A stretch of DNA of 30,203 nucleotides from Oscillospiraceae bacterium. Lineage in GTDB: Bacteria > Bacillota > Clostridia > Oscillospirales > Oscillospiraceae. Each line of letters starts with the position of its first letter. Within the stretch, counting starts at the first letter, position 1. Below are positions 1-8,023 of the stretch, piece by piece. The position numbers and the translations under genes are program-made. The notes under the pieces are model-generated. The model saw only the letters and a program-made list of their open reading frames with translations. It ran no database searches and was not told the origin of the DNA. The stretch covers positions 1 to 30,203 of the forward strand of contig JAAZCZ010000088.1 of assembly GCA_012513005.1 (NCBI GenBank), in the 5' to 3' direction.

Positions 1-32
1 AATGAGCGCCCCTTTTTGATTTTATCTGCTTA

Positions 33-794
33 TCAGCCGCGCAGAGCTCCGCCGCAGTATTCGCATCTTCCGCTGGCATCTGCCATTGTTGTAGCCCCGC
101 AGAACGGGCAGGTAACTGCCTGTCTGGGTGCATTGGCAGCCTCATAGCTTTCCCTCTGCTTAGACTGAATGTTGTTTAAGTAGTCGACCATCTCCTGAGC
201 CATGCTCTCATACTGCCTGTATTCGGGAGTTTTCTCGGGAGGTCCTGTCTGCATCCAGATTCCGGACTGCGGAATGATCTCAATGCTGCTCCTATTTACC
301 TTGAATTTGATTTCATCAAACCACGGACTGTTAACATGAATTATTACATTAAAATCATAGCGGTATTCGTAGCGTTTGGGACTGTAGCTCTCCTTTTGAC
401 CGTCGTTTCCTTCGCGCATAATTTCATCTTTTCTCTCATCAACATCCATCATAGCTCCGGTTATCTGAGAAAAGTCAATTACATCGGGGTTTTCTTCCTG
501 CCACTTGTTAGCGCTAGTCACAATGAGCTTCCCTGCATTTTCATCAAGTAAAATCTTTGTGTGCATGCCCAGTGTTCTGCTGACTCTAAATTCTGCAACA
601 GCCTCTTTGTTTTCTTCTCTGTATGAAAGCTGCTGCTTAATCTGGTCAACTGTGCTTTTGCGCCTTTCGCTAAACCAGGGTGACAGATCCTTTGCACAGT
701 TTTTGCAAAGATTGCCGTCTTCAAGTTTTCTGTTGCCTAAAAGTCCGATTTTGGCTTTGCAGACATCGCAGTATTTCTTGTCAAATAATCCCAT
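33..794 (-). CDS. DUF4428-type protein with zinc ribbons at both ends
   Basis: A 253-residue soluble protein of unknown function. The N-terminus carries two CxxC pairs (C9/C12 and C30/C33) in the arrangement of the DUF4428 zinc-finger domain. The last 25 residues form a second rubredoxin-like ribbon (C229/C232 and C244/C247, ending CEYCGG). The middle is a charged, mostly beta region with no motif I recognise. There is no signal peptide or membrane segment, so it is probably cytosolic. The start is the ATG at 794, because GGAGG at 800-804 sits 5 bases upstream; a TTG at 806 is also in frame but lies across that ribosome-binding site. It follows galK by 23 bases on the same strand, so it is probably co-transcribed with galM-galK. 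A link to galactose metabolism is not shown by the sequence. Family assignment is fairly sure; function is unknown. Confidence 0.8.
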   Translation of the reverse strand: MGLFDKKYCDVCKAKIGLLGNRKLEDGNLCKNCAKDLSPWFSERRKSTVDQIKQQLSYREENKEAVAEFRVSRTLGMHTKILLDENAGKLIVTSANKWQEENPDVIDFSQITGAMMDVDERKDEIMREGNDGQKESYSPKRYEYRYDFNVIIHVNSPWFDEIKFKVNRSSIEIIPQSGIWMQTGPPEKTPEYRQYESMAQEMVDYLNNIQSKQRESYEAANAPRQAVTCPFCGATTMADASGRCEYCGGALRG

Positions 795-817
795 GATAAC
801 CTCCAATAATAATATTT

Positions 818-2008
818 TTATTCTTTAAGCTCGGTGCTGCCGTACTGTCGCACGCTGATTTTTGTACATGCACCCACACCGAACACTGCCTCCATTTTCT
901 TAACAAGTTCATCCTCTTTATCTTTTGGCACGAAAACCTGAATTGTACCTCCGAAGCCTCCGCCATGAACTCTGGCAGCCCCACTGCCGTCTAAAATCTT
1001 ATTGCAAAGAGCAAGAGCTACTGCCATTGCCTGGTTTCTGCTGCTTCCTGTTGCATTAATGTTCTGAAGATAGAGCCAAGATGACAGACCCGACTGCCCT
1101 ACAAGATTTAAAAACTTCTTAACATTCCCCTGTTCCAGCGCCTTCTCTTGCAAGCTGACTCGCGCGTTCTCATCGAAAAAGTGAATTGCCCGCAATACTG
1201 CCCTGTCCCCCGCCGCTTTGCGGAGTTTGCTGATGTTTTTATAAAAAAGCGCTTTATCTGTTTCTCTTAAAAATGACTTGCCGAAAAACTTGCTCACTTC
1301 ACGCATTTCTTCGGTAATAGCCGCGTATTCTCCCGTCATGTCCGTGTGGTCTGATTTTACATCAACTATAATTAAGCTGTATCCGCTGCTTTCAAAATCG
1401 AAACTAAGTTTTTTTACAGTCGGCATTAACTTGTTTTCAAAGTCTATGCTGACAATACCGCCCCATGCACTTGCCATTTGATCCATAAGTCCGCATGGTT
1501 TACCGAAGAACTTATTCTCGGCTGCCTGCCCTATTACCGCTATATCTGTAGGTCCTAAATTGTTATTGCAAAAAAGGCTATTAACTATAGTGCCTATTAA
1601 TACCTCAAATGCGGCTGATGATGATAAGCCACTGCCCCGCGGCACTTTTGACATTATGCATGCATCAAATCCCTTTACTTCAAAGCCTCGTTTATTAATC
1701 TCGCTACACACGCCCCTAACCAGTGCAATGGTCGTGCCTTTTTCACGGGGAATATATCTAAGTTCGTTGGTATTTATTCTTATCATTCGGTAATTTCCGG
1801 ACTTTATACAGATAAAATCACTGCCGTTTTCTTTTGCGGCGGCTAAAAACTCAAGGTTTACGGCAGCGGCTAGTACTCTGCCGTTCTGGTGATCTGTGTG
1901 GTTGCCTCCTAACTCTGTTCTACCCGGTGCAGAAAATAGCCGCGGGGCAGTATTATTAGGAAATATTTCTGAAAATTTTTCTTTTATTTGCTTTTTGAGA
2001 TCTTCCAT
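818..2008 (-). CDS. galK: Galactokinase
   Basis: A GHMP-family kinase of 396 residues that phosphorylates galactose at C1 with ATP in the Leloir pathway. Three family signatures are visible. The N-terminal galactokinase motif reads GRTELGGNHTDHQNG (about residues 29-43). The glycine/serine-rich ATP loop reads PRGSGLSSSAAFE (about 123-135). The C-terminal GHMP motif reads VHGGGFGGTIQVF (about 345-357). Length fits the family (380-400). The motif-1 spelling (GGNHTDH rather than the common GEHTDY) is a variant. The start at 2008 has GAGGT about 6 bases upstream. It begins 3 bases after the galM stop, so the two are surely co-transcribed. No galT or galE is in the window, so the rest of the pathway must be encoded elsewhere. 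Confidence 0.93.
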   Translation of the reverse strand: MEDLKKQIKEKFSEIFPNNTAPRLFSAPGRTELGGNHTDHQNGRVLAAAVNLEFLAAAKENGSDFICIKSGNYRMIRINTNELRYIPREKGTTIALVRGVCSEINKRGFEVKGFDACIMSKVPRGSGLSSSAAFEVLIGTIVNSLFCNNNLGPTDIAVIGQAAENKFFGKPCGLMDQMASAWGGIVSIDFENKLMPTVKKLSFDFESSGYSLIIVDVKSDHTDMTGEYAAITEEMREVSKFFGKSFLRETDKALFYKNISKLRKAAGDRAVLRAIHFFDENARVSLQEKALEQGNVKKFLNLVGQSGLSSWLYLQNINATGSSRNQAMAVALALCNKILDGSGAARVHGGGFGGTIQVFVPKDKEDELVKKMEAVFGVGACTKISVRQYGSTELKE

Positions 2009-2011
2009 TTT

Positions 2012-3040
2012 TTACCTCACAGAAAAAGAATATATTGTTTTTTTATTATATACATCATTTTTATCAAAAATAATGCTCGGAAAATCTTCCCTGTTTACGG
2101 AATCAGGATAGTACTGCGTTTCCAAGCAAACTGCTTCTCGAGGTGAATAAAAGTTGCCGTTTTTGCCTTTAACCCTACTTAAATAGTTAGCTGTATAAAG
2201 CTGAGCACCCGGCATGTCTGTGTAGCAAGACATTGCAATACCGCTTTTTTCTGAATAAAGCTCAGCAGAGGAGGTATTAATATCGCCATTTAAAATGTAG
2301 CAATGGTCAAAGCCGTTTCCCGCCTTTATCTGCTCGCTTTCCTTATTAATATTTTCAGAAATTAAAGTATCTTTTCTAAAATCAAAGGCAGGATCTTGCT
2401 CTACTTCAATAATATCGCTTGGTATGCTGTTTTCGTTTATCGCTAAAAAAGAGTCTGAATTTATTTTTAGCCTGTGCTCTAAGATACTGCCTTTGCCGTT
2501 TAAATTAAAATAGCTGTGGTTTGTGAGGTTAATCGGTGTTCTCTCGCTTGGTATCGCTTTGTATTCTATAGTAAGCTCGTTATTTTGCGTTAAACTATAT
2601 TTTATCTCGGTCTTTAAGCTTCCCGGATACCCCTCCTCACCACTCTTTGAGGTGTAGGAAAATTTAACATAGCTCTCTGCAAAATCAGCAATTTCCCAAA
2701 TTTGCTTATCAAAGCCCTTTAAACCTCCGTGCAGGTGATTTGGAGAGTTATTTACAGCTAAATAATATATACTACCGTCTAATTTAAACTCGCCACCGTT
2801 TATCCTGTTGGCAACTCTTCCAATAACAGCTCCCAAGTAGGCATTTTGTTTTTCATAGTCATCAATGCTGTCACAGCCTAATACTACATCAATTTCGTTT
2901 CCGTTTTTATCGGGAACAAAAAGCCGTCTTAAAGTACAGCCATAGTTTAGAATATCGGCTTTTATCTGCCCATTTTTTATTCTTATTTCGTATATCTTGT
3001 TGCCGTTATTAGAAAAACCAAAATTTCTTATATTAGTCAT
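2012..3040 (-). CDS. galM: Aldose 1-epimerase (galactose mutarotase)
   Basis: Interconverts alpha and beta anomers of galactose or glucose, feeding alpha-D-galactose to GalK. Family landmarks are NHLHGGLKGFDKQIW (the substrate-binding HGG segment), NLTNHSYFNLNG (conserved NHxYFNL), GNGFDHCYIL and the late catalytic-glutamate region ETQYYPDSVN. The start is uncertain. The frame stays open to an ATG at 3106 (364 residues), but the ATG at 3040 (342 residues) matches the usual N-terminus and length of the family. Neither has a properly spaced ribosome-binding site. A GAGGA lies about 30 bases before the 3040 ATG, separated from it by a small hairpin at 3052-3065. It is the first gene of galM-galK-DUF4428, driven by the promoter at 3122-3149. 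Function is confident; start is not. Confidence 0.9.
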   Translation of the reverse strand: MTNIRNFGFSNNGNKIYEIRIKNGQIKADILNYGCTLRRLFVPDKNGNEIDVVLGCDSIDDYEKQNAYLGAVIGRVANRINGGEFKLDGSIYYLAVNNSPNHLHGGLKGFDKQIWEIADFAESYVKFSYTSKSGEEGYPGSLKTEIKYSLTQNNELTIEYKAIPSERTPINLTNHSYFNLNGKGSILEHRLKINSDSFLAINENSIPSDIIEVEQDPAFDFRKDTLISENINKESEQIKAGNGFDHCYILNGDINTSSAELYSEKSGIAMSCYTDMPGAQLYTANYLSRVKGKNGNFYSPREAVCLETQYYPDSVNREDFPSIIFDKNDVYNKKTIYSFSVR

Positions 3041-3121
3041 ACTAAGTTTAAGCGAATGATTTCGCTGTTCCTCATAATAGCATTTATTATCTTTAAGATT
3101 GAGCATATAATTATTTACTAA

Positions 3122-3149
3122 ATTATATCATAAGCTTTCTGCTTTGCAA
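3122..3149 (-). promoter_or_regulatory. SigA-type promoter of galM-galK operon
   Basis: On the minus strand TTGCAA (3149-3144) is followed after 16 bases by a perfect TATAAT (3127-3122). The expected transcription start is near 3115, about 9 bases before the first ATG (3106) and about 75 bases before the second (3040). The leader of the shorter gene product contains a small perfect hairpin. I see no operator palindrome over the promoter. Confidence 0.65.
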
Positions 3150-3246
3150 ACAAAGAGATTTCTAAAAACATTGATTTTACTTGCATTTTTCATTTTTATG
3201 TTGTACAGTGCTATCTGCAATTAACTCTAATCGTCGGAGGCATATT

Positions 3247-4860
3247 TTGCACGAAAACAGAAAACAAAACTATCTCCATGGTGCTGCAATACTCGCCATC
3301 GGAGTAGTTATTATGAAAATACTGGGCGCAATTTATAAAATTCCGCTCTCTAATATTTTAGGTGATGCCGGTTTTGGGCATTTTAATGCTGCATATTCAA
3401 TATACAATGTGCTGCTGACAACATCTACGACGGGTCTTCCGGTAGCGCTTTCACGCATGGTCAGTGAAGCTAACACTCTCGGCAGACCGAGGCTTGTGAG
3501 CAAGACTTTCAGAGTCGCACTTTTAACATTCGCCGGTTTTGGGGCTGTTTTTTCTCTTGTTACCCTGCTTTTCCCCTCGCAGATGGCTGTTTTGTTATTA
3601 AACAAGCCTGAATCTGCTGCCAGTTTAGCAGCTTTGGCTCCTGCTGTTTTGCTTGTTTATCTAACAAGTGCATTTAGAGGCTATATCCAGGGTCACTCCG
3701 ATATGAAGCCGACTACCATAAGCCAAATAATCGAGGTTTTAGTTAAGGTTATTGTCGGCCTTACATTGGCTAAAATTGTAATCACCCGTACCGGGGATAC
3801 TCCTGCGGGGGCTGCTGCTGCTATATTTGGCGTAACTGCCGGTTCACTTGCAGCCTTAGTGTATATTGCTTTTTCTTATTTTAGATTAAAAAAACTTAAG
3901 GACACACGCCGTGACACAGCTGAGCTTCCTGCCAACTCGGAGATTTTTGTTAAGCTTATTAAGATAGGAGTTCCGATTGCATTAGGTGCTTCGGTTTTAA
4001 GCATTATTTCTCTTATCGACACAAAGCTTGTTAACAGCCAGCTTTTGGCATCCGGGCTCGGCAAGTCGCTTTCTGACACTCTTTACGGCTCATATTCGGT
4101 TATGACTTCGTTATATAATCTCCCTGCTGCATTTATTACTCCGCTTACAATTAGTGTTGTGCCTGCAATATCGGCAGCCGTTGCAGCAAAAAATCACGAA
4201 TCTGCAGGAAACATTGCCGAAAGCTCTATGAGAATTTCTTCAGTTGTTGCAATGCCCATGTGCGTGGGTCTTAGCTTTATGTCTTATCCTATTGTGAAAG
4301 TTCTATACCGCAGCACTCATGAAGTCGGACCTACCCTGCTTACTTTGCTTGGAGTAGCTTCTATGTTTGTTTGCCTTGCTTTAATAACCAGTGCAATTTT
4401 GCAGGCTAACGGCAATGAGAGAATACCTATGTATTCTATGCTCATCGGCGGCAGCGTTAAGCTTATTATTAGCTGGGTCTTGGTTGGAAATCCTAAGATT
4501 AATATTATCGGAGCTCCAATAGGAACAATCGTTTGCTATGCAATTATGTTTGGGATAAACGCTGTTTATTTGAAATACAGCATGAAATACAGACCTAAGT
4601 ACAGACGAGCTGTTATTCGGCCGCTCATTAGCTCCCTGGTTATGGGAATCGGTGCTTACGGCTCTTATTATGTTATCGCACTAATATTGGGCGGTCCTGA
4701 TTTATCCAGAGGAAAAACAGCTCTGGCCCTGTTCCCTTCTATTGCAATTGCTGTTGTTCTCTATGTTTTGCTTATAAATATCACCAAGGCTGTCACCTCT
4801 GAGGACCTTAAACTTATCCCAAAAGGTGAAAAAATCGCTGCAATCTTAAGAATAAAGTGA
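3247..4860 (+). CDS. SpoVB/MurJ-like polysaccharide (lipid II-type) flippase
   Basis: A 537-residue polytopic membrane protein of the MOP/MATE superfamily, in the group that includes SpoVB, YtgP and YabM (putative flippases for lipid-linked cell wall or polysaccharide precursors). About 13-14 hydrophobic helices run the full length. The first, starting HGAAILAIGVVIMKILGAIY and followed by KIPLSNILGDAGFG, is characteristic of the SpoVB group. The start is TTG 3247, since GGAGG at 3236-3240 lies 6 bases upstream; the frame is open back to 3181 but that stretch has no ribosome site. It is followed by mazG and hup, the neighbourhood of B. subtilis yabM-yabN, which suggests a YabM orthologue. The exact substrate cannot be read from sequence. 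Confidence 0.88.
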   Translation: MHENRKQNYLHGAAILAIGVVIMKILGAIYKIPLSNILGDAGFGHFNAAYSIYNVLLTTSTTGLPVALSRMVSEANTLGRPRLVSKTFRVALLTFAGFGAVFSLVTLLFPSQMAVLLLNKPESAASLAALAPAVLLVYLTSAFRGYIQGHSDMKPTTISQIIEVLVKVIVGLTLAKIVITRTGDTPAGAAAAIFGVTAGSLAALVYIAFSYFRLKKLKDTRRDTAELPANSEIFVKLIKIGVPIALGASVLSIISLIDTKLVNSQLLASGLGKSLSDTLYGSYSVMTSLYNLPAAFITPLTISVVPAISAAVAAKNHESAGNIAESSMRISSVVAMPMCVGLSFMSYPIVKVLYRSTHEVGPTLLTLLGVASMFVCLALITSAILQANGNERIPMYSMLIGGSVKLIISWVLVGNPKINIIGAPIGTIVCYAIMFGINAVYLKYSMKYRPKYRRAVIRPLISSLVMGIGAYGSYYVIALILGGPDLSRGKTALALFPSIAIAVVLYVLLINITKAVTSEDLKLIPKGEKIAAILRIK

Positions 4861-4916
4861 TTTAGTGCCTTTGTTTTATATTTTATCAAAAATAAGCTTG
4901 AAGTTTAGGAGATATT

Positions 4917-5744
4917 ATGATAGATTTTGTTCTCAAAGACCGCTATAATATTGCAGACTTTGTGTTGCTAATAGACCTTCTTCGCTCAGAGAGCGGCTGT
5001 CCTTGGGATAGGGTTCAAACTCACGAAAGCATCGGACAGAATATGCTTGAAGAAGCTTATGAGGCAGTTGAGGCAATTGATGAGGGCGACCCTCTGCATC
5101 TTTGTGAGGAACTCGGCGATTTACTCATGCAGGTTATTTTTCACACAAGTATAGAAAAAGATGCCGGCAGATTTGATATTGACGATGTTTCCGACATGGC
5201 ATGCAAAAAGCTAATTGAAAGGCATCCGCACATTTTTTCGGATGTAAAAGTCTCGGGGGCTGATGAGGTCCTTTTTAACTGGGATAGAATAAAGCAAAAA
5301 AAGAGGGGTCAGGATACACATGCCTCTGCAATGGACGGCATATCATCTGCTCTGCCTGCTCTTATCAGAGCCGAAAAAATCCAGAAGAAGGCAGCCTCAG
5401 TCGGCTTTGACTGGCCGGATGTGAGCGGGGCTTTACTTAAGCTTGATGAGGAAGTGGCCGAACTCAAAGAAGGTATTAGTGCCGATGATCTTGATAATAT
5501 CGCCGAAGAATTAGGTGATATTATGTTTGCAACCGTAAATGTAGCGCGTTTTTACAAGCTCCACGCAGAAAGTCTGCTTAGTGCAGCCTGCAATAAGTTT
5601 CTAAATCGCTTTCGCTATTTAGAAGAAGGAGCGCAGTCTAGGGGGCTTAGACTTGAAGACATGAGTCTTGCTGAAATGGAAGAGATTTATCAAGAAGCGA
5701 GACATGAACTTGAGGGAAAAGAACCCGAATTTAATTTTGCTTGA
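4917..5744 (+). CDS. mazG: Nucleoside triphosphate pyrophosphohydrolase MazG
   Basis: A cytosolic enzyme of 275 residues that hydrolyses (d)NTPs to NMP and pyrophosphate and is thought to clear aberrant nucleotides. It has two tandem all-alpha MazG repeats. The first has GCPWDRVQTHESI followed by EEAYE...EELGDLLMQV, the second LDEEVAELKEG...EELGDIMFATVN. These EExxE/ExxD helices bind Mg2+. It resembles the roughly 260-residue E. coli form and lacks the N-terminal tetrapyrrole methylase-like domain of B. subtilis YabN. The start ATG 4917 has AGGAGA about 6 bases before it. The 56-base gap from the flippase shows no terminator, so the two may be one transcript, with hup next. Confidence 0.93.
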   Translation: MIDFVLKDRYNIADFVLLIDLLRSESGCPWDRVQTHESIGQNMLEEAYEAVEAIDEGDPLHLCEELGDLLMQVIFHTSIEKDAGRFDIDDVSDMACKKLIERHPHIFSDVKVSGADEVLFNWDRIKQKKRGQDTHASAMDGISSALPALIRAEKIQKKAASVGFDWPDVSGALLKLDEEVAELKEGISADDLDNIAEELGDIMFATVNVARFYKLHAESLLSAACNKFLNRFRYLEEGAQSRGLRLEDMSLAEMEEIYQEARHELEGKEPEFNFA

Positions 5745-5800
5745 GCTATTTGCTGAAACAGCAGTGATTCTCAATAAATAAGATTTCAGGAGGAACAATA

Positions 5801-6076
5801 ATGAACAAAGCAGATCTCATCACAGTAGTAGCAGAAAAGACAGGTTTATCAAAGAAAGACGTTAAATGTGTCATTGATGCAACATTTGACAGCATCACCG
5901 AGGAGCTTGTCTCCGGCGAAAAGGTTTCCTTAGTCGGATTTGGCAATTTCGATGTTAAAGAGCGCGCAGCCCGCATCGGCCGCAACCCCAAGACCAAGGA
6001 AGAAATCACAATAGCTGCCTCTCGTGTACCGCAGTTTAAGGCCGGCAAGGCTCTTAAGGAAGCTGTATCTAAGTAA
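5801..6076 (+). CDS. hup: HU family DNA-binding protein
   Basis: A 91-residue nucleoid protein that bends and wraps DNA as a dimer. It begins MNKADLITVVAEKTGLSKKD (the helical dimer body), contains VGFGNFDVKERAAR and the DNA-binding beta arm GRNPKTKEEI, and ends FKAGKALKEAV. This is the full-length, typical HU pattern. The ribosome-binding site AGGAGG lies about 7 bases before ATG 5801. The 56-base gap after mazG holds a small imperfect hairpin (5741-5774) and no clear promoter. Its place beside mazG and a SpoVB-type flippase matches the yabM-yabN-hup block known in Firmicutes. Confidence 0.96.
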   Translation: MNKADLITVVAEKTGLSKKDVKCVIDATFDSITEELVSGEKVSLVGFGNFDVKERAARIGRNPKTKEEITIAASRVPQFKAGKALKEAVSK

Positions 6077-6103
6077 GAAATAAGGTAACAGATATATTTT
6101 CTT

Positions 6104-6137
6104 TTCAGGCAGTAACACTTATGTGTTCCTGCCTGAA
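6104..6137 (+). terminator. Long hairpin between hup and the DMT permease gene
   Basis: TTCAGGCAG (6104-6112) pairs perfectly with CTGCCTGAA (6129-6137). Inside, AACAC pairs with GTGTT across one mismatch, leaving a TTAT loop. The total stem is about 14 pairs. The tail is CTATTTTAT, only partly T-rich, so it may be an inefficient terminator, a transcript-end stabiliser for the abundant hup mRNA, or an attenuator before the next gene. Confidence 0.55.
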
Positions 6138-6161
6138 CTATTTTATAAAAGGAGGTATTGC

Positions 6162-7040
6162 ATGTACTATTTTCTTGCTTTCTTAGGCTCACTATTTATA
6201 GCTGTTATGATTGCGGTAAACGGCAGGCTTGCCTCCGCTTACGGCTTATATTGGTCAACTTCAATATTTTTCTTAGTTGGTCTAATATTTATATCTTTAA
6301 GCGCAGTTGTAAGACGTGAAAAACTAATTTTCCGAAAAGAAACTCCCTTTTATTTGTATTTGGGCGGAGCGGTCGGATTTTTTACAACTTTTTTTAACTT
6401 TATGGCGATTAATAAAATTTCCGTTACAGCTATATTGGCTTTGAGTCTTTTCGGTCAGGCTGCTTTTAGCCTTGTCATAGACCAGTTTGGCTTTTTTGAA
6501 ATGCCGGTCAGGAAAATGAATTACGGGAAATTTTTAGGTCTTATTGTAACCGGTGTCGGTATAATTGTGTTGTTGCAGGGCAGCGACAAGCTTTATCTTG
6601 TTCCTGTTATTGTTTCACTGCTCACAGGTATTACCGTTGTAGTCTCCAGGCAGCTAAATTCGCAGGTAGCCACACATTCCGGAGTATTTACTGCCACCTG
6701 GGTTAATTATTTAGCCGGTCTGATTATGGCACTTGCAGCGATGGGTATCGCAGGCTTGTTTGGTGAAAATATTAGCTTTTCTTATGCTCCTCTTCCATTT
6801 TGGGCATATTTAAGCGGAGTTTTTGGGGCTTTAATTGTATTTATTTCCAACATCTGTGTGAGTAAAATGTCGTCATTTGTTATGACACTTGTCATGTTTT
6901 CCGGTCAGGTATTAGGCGGAGTTGCAATCGATGCAGCAATCAGCGGTAGTTTTTCTCCAAAGGCGCTTATGGGCGGTATTTTTGCACTGCTCGGTCTCGT
7001 TATCAATGTGTTAATAGATAAAAAGCAGCTTGTCAAATGA
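6162..7040 (+). CDS. DMT-family permease, YdcZ/DUF606 type
   Basis: A 292-residue integral membrane protein with about ten hydrophobic helices and almost no soluble loops. The two halves look alike, as in fused YdcZ (DUF606) proteins of the drug/metabolite transporter superfamily. Segments typical of that family are AVMIAVNGRLA near the N-terminus, GGAVGFFTTFFNF, and LFGQAAFSLVIDQFGFF (about 97-113). The last is repeated in spirit by MFSGQVLGGVAIDA in the second half. The substrate is unknown. The start ATG 6162 is chosen because AAAGGAGGT is 7-8 bases upstream. It stands after hup across a hairpin and is closed by a terminator that overlaps its last codons. No functional link to its neighbours is visible. 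Confidence 0.82.
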   Translation: MYYFLAFLGSLFIAVMIAVNGRLASAYGLYWSTSIFFLVGLIFISLSAVVRREKLIFRKETPFYLYLGGAVGFFTTFFNFMAINKISVTAILALSLFGQAAFSLVIDQFGFFEMPVRKMNYGKFLGLIVTGVGIIVLLQGSDKLYLVPVIVSLLTGITVVVSRQLNSQVATHSGVFTATWVNYLAGLIMALAAMGIAGLFGENISFSYAPLPFWAYLSGVFGALIVFISNICVSKMSSFVMTLVMFSGQVLGGVAIDAAISGSFSPKALMGGIFALLGLVINVLIDKKQLVK

Positions 7041-7068
7041 TTATTTGTACAAAGCTGCTTTAATTTTT
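7022..7068 (+). terminator. Intrinsic terminator overlapping the end of the DMT permease gene
   Basis: AAAGCAGCTT (7022-7031), inside the last codons of the permease, pairs with AAGCTGCTTT (7052-7061). The stem continues inward through GTCAAAT/ATTTGTAC with one bulge and a GATT loop. The tail is AATTTTTA. This separates the permease from the dapF operon. Confidence 0.75.
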
Positions 7069-7112
7069 ATAAATTTTTTACAATTTGAATCTTATCGTAT
7101 ATACTCATTTTA

Positions 7113-7141
7113 TTGCAATGGGAGCACTATTACTGTATAAT
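7113..7141 (+). promoter_or_regulatory. SigA-type promoter of dapF-dapL-nagB-glmM operon
   Basis: TTGCAA (7113-7118), a 17-base spacer and a perfect TATAAT (7136-7141). The expected start of transcription is near 7148, about 30 bases before the dapF ATG. It is the only convincing promoter seen before the terminator at 12053. No riboswitch-like leader fits in the short 5' region. Confidence 0.72.
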
Positions 7142-7177
7142 AATACATTGTAATTTTACAAAGAACGGAGTGAAATA

Positions 7178-8023
7178 ATGAAGTTCTCAAAGATGCACGG
7201 ATGCGGCAATGATTATATTTACTTAAATTGCTTTGAGGAAAACATTCATGACAGACCCTATTTGTCAAGGGTTTTGTCTGATCGCCACTTTGGAATAGGC
7301 AGCGACGGGTTAATATGCATCTGCCCCTCCGATGTAGCAGATTATAAAATGGACATGTATAATGCCGACGGTTCGCACGCCCAAATGTGCGGGAATGGTA
7401 TTCGCTGTCTGGCTAAGTATGTCTATGACAACAAAATGACCGAAAAAACTGTTTTGGATGTTGAAACCGGAGCCGGAGTACTTAGGCTTTGGCTGAATGT
7501 TGAAGACGGCAATGTAAGCACTGTGCGCGTGAGCATGGGAAGCCCGAACTTCCGCTGTGCTGAAATTCCCGTTATTTCCGATACGGAGGAATATATTAAT
7601 GTTCCGATGGAAATCGGCGGGCTTATCTGGAATGTGACTGCTCTTAGTGTGGGAAACCCTCATGCTGTTGTTTTTGTTGATGATGTTGACTGGCTTGATC
7701 TTCCGGAAATAGGACCGCAGTTTGAAAATCATCCCGCATTTCCTGAGAGAATTAACACCGAGTTTGTTCAGGTAATAGACGAAAACAATCTGAAAATGCG
7801 CGTTTGGGAACGCGGAAGCGGTGAAACACTCGCCTGCGGTACCGGTTCAACTGCGGCTTTAGCTGCCGCTGTAGTTACAGGCAAGTCAAACAATAGCGCC
7901 ACTTTGAGGCTTCTTGGCGGAGACTTGTTTATCGAATGGGACAGAAATGAGAACATTATTTACATGACAGGTCCTGCAAGCCATGTTTTTGACGGTGAAA
8001 TTGAAATTGAGGGATATGTATGA
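7178..8023 (+). CDS. dapF: Diaminopimelate epimerase
   Basis: Converts LL-diaminopimelate to meso-diaminopimelate, the peptidoglycan cross-linking residue and lysine precursor. The 281-residue protein has the two-fold family architecture. KMHGCGNDYIY opens the first domain. The two catalytic cysteines are C71 in AQMCGNGIRC and C220 in GSGETLACGTGS, so the thiol pair of the cofactor-free racemisation mechanism is intact. The ribosome site CGGAG lies about 8 bases before ATG 7178. Its stop overlaps the dapL start by four bases (ATGA), the signature of translational coupling, so consecutive pathway enzymes are made together. Confidence 0.96.
   Translation: MKFSKMHGCGNDYIYLNCFEENIHDRPYLSRVLSDRHFGIGSDGLICICPSDVADYKMDMYNADGSHAQMCGNGIRCLAKYVYDNKMTEKTVLDVETGAGVLRLWLNVEDGNVSTVRVSMGSPNFRCAEIPVISDTEEYINVPMEIGGLIWNVTALSVGNPHAVVFVDDVDWLDLPEIGPQFENHPAFPERINTEFVQVIDENNLKMRVWERGSGETLACGTGSTAALAAAVVTGKSNNSATLRLLGGDLFIEWDRNENIIYMTGPASHVFDGEIEIEGYV

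Noticed and set aside
1..32. Terminator after the DUF4428-type gene at the left edge
   Set aside because: No stem with a minus-strand T-run is visible in these 32 bases; the operon may continue outside the window.
5741..5774. Nested TTGAG/CTCAA and TGCTG/CAGCA stems between mazG and hup
   Set aside because: Short pairs with an unpaired middle and no T-tail; listed only as a remark under hup.
5746..6192. A 148-codon minus-strand frame opposite hup
   Set aside because: Antisense shadow of the highly conserved HU gene, with no ribosome site or recognisable domain.
7041..7177. Possible lysine riboswitch before dapF
   Set aside because: Only about 30 bases lie between the promoter start and the ATG, far too little for a riboswitch; the upstream part is a terminator and promoter.
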